A DNA stretch of 17,190 bases from NCBI GenBank assembly GCA_017557475.1, contig JAFYYO010000027.1, positions 1 through 17,190 on the forward strand. The letters run 5' to 3'. This document shows positions 14,405 to 17,190 of this stretch, piece by piece. Source of the DNA: Bacteroidaceae bacterium. Lineage in GTDB: Bacteria > Bacteroidota > Bacteroidia > Bacteroidales > Bacteroidaceae. How positions within the stretch are numbered: position 1 is the stretch's first letter; the number at the start of each line of letters is the position of its first letter. The notes below the pieces were generated by a model. The model saw only the letters and a program-made list of their open reading frames with translations. It did no database searches and was not told the DNA's origin. Both the position numbers and the translations under genes were made by a program.

Positions 14405-15043
14405 ATGAAGACACGAAAGATTAGTCTCATGTTTTGCATGCTTTTCGTATGCATGACAGCGTTCTCTCAGGAAGAGGAAAGCAAACCGGCTAAAGTGCGC
14501 AGTAGTTTTATCAACTTCGGCTATGCTGAATCCAAGCTGAATCAAGATGATTTTGAGCAGTTGAAGTGTGACTGGGGCGCATCCTTCACCATAGGAAAGA
14601 CGTTCTATCTGCACAAGAAGCCGATTGCGAACTTCCTTCGCTTTGGCATCGATGCCTCATGGTTCGACCTCACCTATGCCAACTACAAATTCAACACCTT
14701 TGATGGGAAGAAACATCTCCACCATGCTGAGGCAGCAATGCACGTCGGTCCGTCCGTCACATTCACTCCTGTAAACGGGCTCAACATTAGTGGTTACTTC
14801 CGATATGCACCCACGTTCTCGGCTATCTACTCCACCGCAAACGATAACTACAACCTCTGCCATGCGACCAGGTTTGTCGGCGGAGCGTCTCTAACGTATA
14901 AATTCTTCGGAGTAGGCTTTGAGGGACGATTCGGCAACTGTAAGTACGATGACTTCCTTGCCTTCATCACGGAAATGGAAGACCCAGTTAAGGTGAAGAC
15001 GAAACTGACTGGCTACAGAGTTTATCTGACCTTCAGGTACTAA
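14405..15043 (+). CDS. Outer-membrane beta-barrel hypothetical protein
   Basis: I do not recognise a specific family. It has 212 residues with a signal peptide over about residues 1-22 (MKTRKISLMF start, Cys/Met-rich core, AFSQ), then alternating polar/hydrophobic strands rich in aromatic residues. It ends in YLTFRY, the terminal aromatic pattern of outer-membrane barrels read by the BAM complex. Cys occurs in CDWGAS, LCHATR and NCKYDD. A small 8-10 strand barrel is likely. It follows rfbB by 35 nt with no visible promoter or terminator, so it may be co-transcribed with the rhamnose genes, though nothing in the protein points to polysaccharide export. Transcription ends at the 15057-15090 hairpin. 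Confidence 0.75.
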   Translation: MKTRKISLMFCMLFVCMTAFSQEEESKPAKVRSSFINFGYAESKLNQDDFEQLKCDWGASFTIGKTFYLHKKPIANFLRFGIDASWFDLTYANYKFNTFDGKKHLHHAEAAMHVGPSVTFTPVNGLNISGYFRYAPTFSAIYSTANDNYNLCHATRFVGGASLTYKFFGVGFEGRFGNCKYDDFLAFITEMEDPVKVKTKLTGYRVYLTFRY

Positions 15044-15056
15044 GATAACAGGTAAA

Positions 15057-15090
15057 AAAAATGGCCGCTCGATGCTGAGTGGCCATTTTT
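15057..15090. terminator. Bidirectional intrinsic terminator
   Basis: AAAAATGGCCGCT (15057-15069) pairs with AGTGGCCATTTTT (15078-15090) around an 8-nt loop, with one mismatch. It has A and T runs on both sides, so it can stop the rfb/barrel transcript and alaS, which end on either side of it. Confidence 0.88.
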
Positions 15091-15091
15091 G

Positions 15092-17190
15092 TTATGCTGT
15101 GAGGAGTTCGATAAGCTTTTCTACTGCGGCATGAATGCCGTCGGGGTTCTTACCGCCAGCAGTTGCGAAGTGCGGCTGACCACCGCCTCCGCCTTGCATC
15201 AGCTGGGCAGCTTCGCGAATGTTCTTGCCGACGTTCACGCCTGCAGCGACTGCACTGTCCGAAGCAGCTGCGGTGAGGAGAGGCTTGCCGCCATTTAAGG
15301 AACCAATCACGACGATGCTGTTCTCCACTTCAGCCCTGAGTTGGAAGGCGATGTCCTTCACGAACTCGGCTCCAAGAGGCGTGATGGCTCTCAAGACCTT
15401 CATGCCGTTTATCTCCTTTTGCTCAGCAATCATCTGCTTCTTAAGCTCCGACGCACGTTCACGCATCGTGTCTTCCACCTGCTTCTTGAGTTCGGCGTTG
15501 TCGCTGATGGCCTTTTGAATGGTGCCCATCAGGTCGGGAGCATTGTTGAAGAGACCGCGAAGGCTGGTTATCATGTCCTGCAGCTTGTCCATCTGCTCCT
15601 CGACAGCCTTGCCTGTGATGGCTTCGATACGACGCACACCAGCTGCCACACTGCTCTCGGACACGATGCGAACCATGCCGATGCAGCCTGTACTGCTGGC
15701 ATGACAACCACCGCAGAACTCCACACTCGAGCCAAATTGGATGACGCGCACCTTGTCTCCGTACTTCTCTCCGAAGAGTGCAATTGCCCCGAGCTTCTTG
15801 GCTTCTTCGATTAGGGTATCGCGATACTCCTGCAACGGAAGGTTCTGGCGGATGCGTTCATTCACGAGATGTTCCACCTCACGAAGTTGCTCGGCACTCA
15901 CTTTCTCGAAGTGCGAGAAGTCGAAGCGCAGATAATCGGGTGTCACGAGTGAGCCTTTCTGCTCTACATGGTCGCCAAGAACCTCTTTGAGGGCTTGGTC
16001 GAGAAGGTGCGTACAAGTATGATTTGCCTCGATAGCACGGCGACGCTCTACATCGACACAAGCCATGAACTCGGCCTCGGGACTGTTGGGGATACGCTCC
16101 AGCAAGTGAACACTCACGCCATTCTCTTTCTTGGTGTCAAGCACCTTGATGGTTTCTTCCTCATTCACGATGACGCCTGAGTCGCCGACCTCGCCGCCCA
16201 TCTCTCCATAGAAAGGCGTCTGGTCGAAGATAGCCTCGTAAACGACGCCCTTCTTCTGCTTGACCTCGCGATACTTGACGATATGACAAGTGTATTCCGT
16301 GTAGTCGTAACCCACGAACTGCTGCTCCAACTGGTCGTTGATAACAACCCAGTCGCCTGCTTCAACCTGAGCGGCATTGCGAGCACGCTCTTTCTGCTTC
16401 TGCATCTCGACATTGAAGCCAGCCTCGTCAACCGTGAGACCATTCTCGCGACAAATCAGTTCGGTAAGATCCAAGGGGAAGCCATAGGTGTCGAAGAGCG
16501 TGAAAGCCTTCTCGCCGGCAATCTCTGTCTGACCTGCTGCCTTTGCCTCTTTCATCACACCATCCAGCAGTTTGATGCCAGTATCGAGTGTACGGAGGAA
16601 GCTCTCTTCCTCTTCCTTCATCACCTTAGTAATGAGTTCTTTCTGTCCTTCGAGTTCCGGATAGGTTGCTCCCATTTCCTGAATGAGGACGGGCAACAGG
16701 CGATAGATGAAGGCCTGCTTCTGTCCGAGGAAAGTGTAAGCGTAGCGAACGGCACGACGAAGGATGCGACGGATGACGTAGCCGGCTTTTGCGTTGCCTG
16801 GCAACTGACCGTCTGCGATGGAGAAGGCAATGGTGCGAAGGTGGTCGGCCACAACTCTCATGGCGACATCGACCTCCTCATTCTCGCCATAACGGAAGCC
16901 GCTGAGGTCGCCGATGGCTTTGATGATAGGCTGGAAGACGTCTGTATCGTAGTTCGACTGCTTGCCTTGAATAGCGCGAACGAGTCGCTCGAAGCCCATA
17001 CCAGTATCAATAACGTTCATTCCAAGCGGTTCAAGATGACCGTCGGCCTTGCGCTCATACTGCATGAAGACGATGTTCCAGATCTCGATAACCTGCGGAT
17101 CATCCTTGTTGACGAGTTCCCTTCCAGGCACCTTCGCCTTTTCCTCTGCCGAACGACTGTCGAGATGAATCTCGGAGCAAGGTCCACAAG
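15092..17190 (-). CDS. alaS: Alanyl-tRNA synthetase (partial, 5' end outside window)
   Basis: Charges tRNA-Ala and hydrolyses mischarged Ser/Gly-tRNA. The visible part is about 699 residues and opens with [13 protein letters not shown], part of the class II catalytic core. Roughly 165-170 N-terminal residues with motif 1 therefore lie beyond 17190. Reading on: [11 protein letters not shown] (motif 3 region), the tRNA-recognition helices, the editing domain with zinc/catalytic HTCTH and [14 protein letters not shown], a helical linker, and the C-Ala/DHHA1 domain with [14 protein letters not shown] and IELLTA at the end. The frame is intact throughout. A GTG at 17131 opens a long frame but is an internal Val codon. 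It is convergent with the barrel gene and shares its terminator. Confidence 0.97.
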   Translation of the reverse strand, partial: CGPCSEIHLDSRSAEEKAKVPGRELVNKDDPQVIEIWNIVFMQYERKADGHLEPLGMNVIDTGMGFERLVRAIQGKQSNYDTDVFQPIIKAIGDLSGFRYGENEEVDVAMRVVADHLRTIAFSIADGQLPGNAKAGYVIRRILRRAVRYAYTFLGQKQAFIYRLLPVLIQEMGATYPELEGQKELITKVMKEEEESFLRTLDTGIKLLDGVMKEAKAAGQTEIAGEKAFTLFDTYGFPLDLTELICRENGLTVDEAGFNVEMQKQKERARNAAQVEAGDWVVINDQLEQQFVGYDYTEYTCHIVKYREVKQKKGVVYEAIFDQTPFYGEMGGEVGDSGVIVNEEETIKVLDTKKENGVSVHLLERIPNSPEAEFMACVDVERRRAIEANHTCTHLLDQALKEVLGDHVEQKGSLVTPDYLRFDFSHFEKVSAEQLREVEHLVNERIRQNLPLQEYRDTLIEEAKKLGAIALFGEKYGDKVRVIQFGSSVEFCGGCHASSTGCIGMVRIVSESSVAAGVRRIEAITGKAVEEQMDKLQDMITSLRGLFNNAPDLMGTIQKAISDNAELKKQVEDTMRERASELKKQMIAEQKEINGMKVLRAITPLGAEFVKDIAFQLRAEVENSIVVIGSLNGGKPLLTAAASDSAVAAGVNVGKNIREAAQLMQGGGGGQPHFATAGGKNPDGIHAAVEKLIELLTA

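Noticed and set aside
17129..17131. GTG start of alaS giving a 679-residue protein
   Set aside because: The frame continues upstream with [13 protein letters not shown], conserved AlaRS sequence, so the gene runs off the window.

Overview
The window looks like a chromosomal segment from a member of Bacteroidales, most likely Prevotellaceae or a close relative. The grounds are TAnnTTTG promoter boxes (TACCTTTG, TATCTTTG), a secreted S46 dipeptidyl-peptidase, ATP-type PEP carboxykinase, a DUF3822-type protein next to rsmD, and few convincing Shine-Dalgarno sites. The placement is inference; no rRNA or other taxonomic marker was used. Genes are mostly housekeeping, and no phage or plasmid genes, CRISPR, tRNA or rRNA were seen.

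Layout. 1-96: tandem palindrome array A, running into the 3' end of a patatin-like lipase (57-935, -). 1011-2947 (+): a DEAD-box RNA helicase whose frame is broken near 1200-1276 by a GC-rich inverted-repeat element. 2970-5114 (+): S46 peptidase, DPP7-like. 5144-5221: array B. 5255-5917 (-): uracil phosphoribosyltransferase, divergent from pckA (6109-7722, +). 7702-8023: 66-nt repeats copied from the end of pckA, array C and a hairpin terminator. 8069-10006 (-): rsmD, a DUF3822-like gene and a single-TM pseudopilin-like gene. 10099-11547 (+): RecD-like helicase. 11591-11668: array D. 11760-14369 (+): rfbD-rfbC-rfbB for dTDP-L-rhamnose, followed by an outer-membrane beta-barrel protein (14405-15043). 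15057-15090: bidirectional terminator shared with alaS (15092 to beyond 17190, -).

The gene content is ordinary; the non-coding DNA is not. Four separate 3'-flanking regions each hold exactly four quasi-palindromic units at an exact 21- or 22-nt period (starts 11/33/55/77; 5144/5165/5186/5207; 7869/7891/7913/7935; 11591/11612/11633/11654). Three unrelated arm sequences share this architecture. In A, B and D the last unit is inverted, and in all four arrays the last unit is followed by a T run on the + strand. Array A supplies the final residues and stop codon of the patatin, and the end of pckA has been duplicated into 66-nt repeats carrying a related palindrome. Two promoters (helicase, pckA) have 7-nt tandem repeats just upstream of an identical TCGTACCTTTGCA segment.

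Functional links: the rfb genes make a cell-surface sugar nucleotide, but rfbA is absent here. PckA and Upp are metabolic genes sharing a divergent promoter region. RsmD, the DUF3822 protein and the pseudopilin-like gene look co-transcribed through overlapping ends. The S46 peptidase fits peptide-based nutrition.
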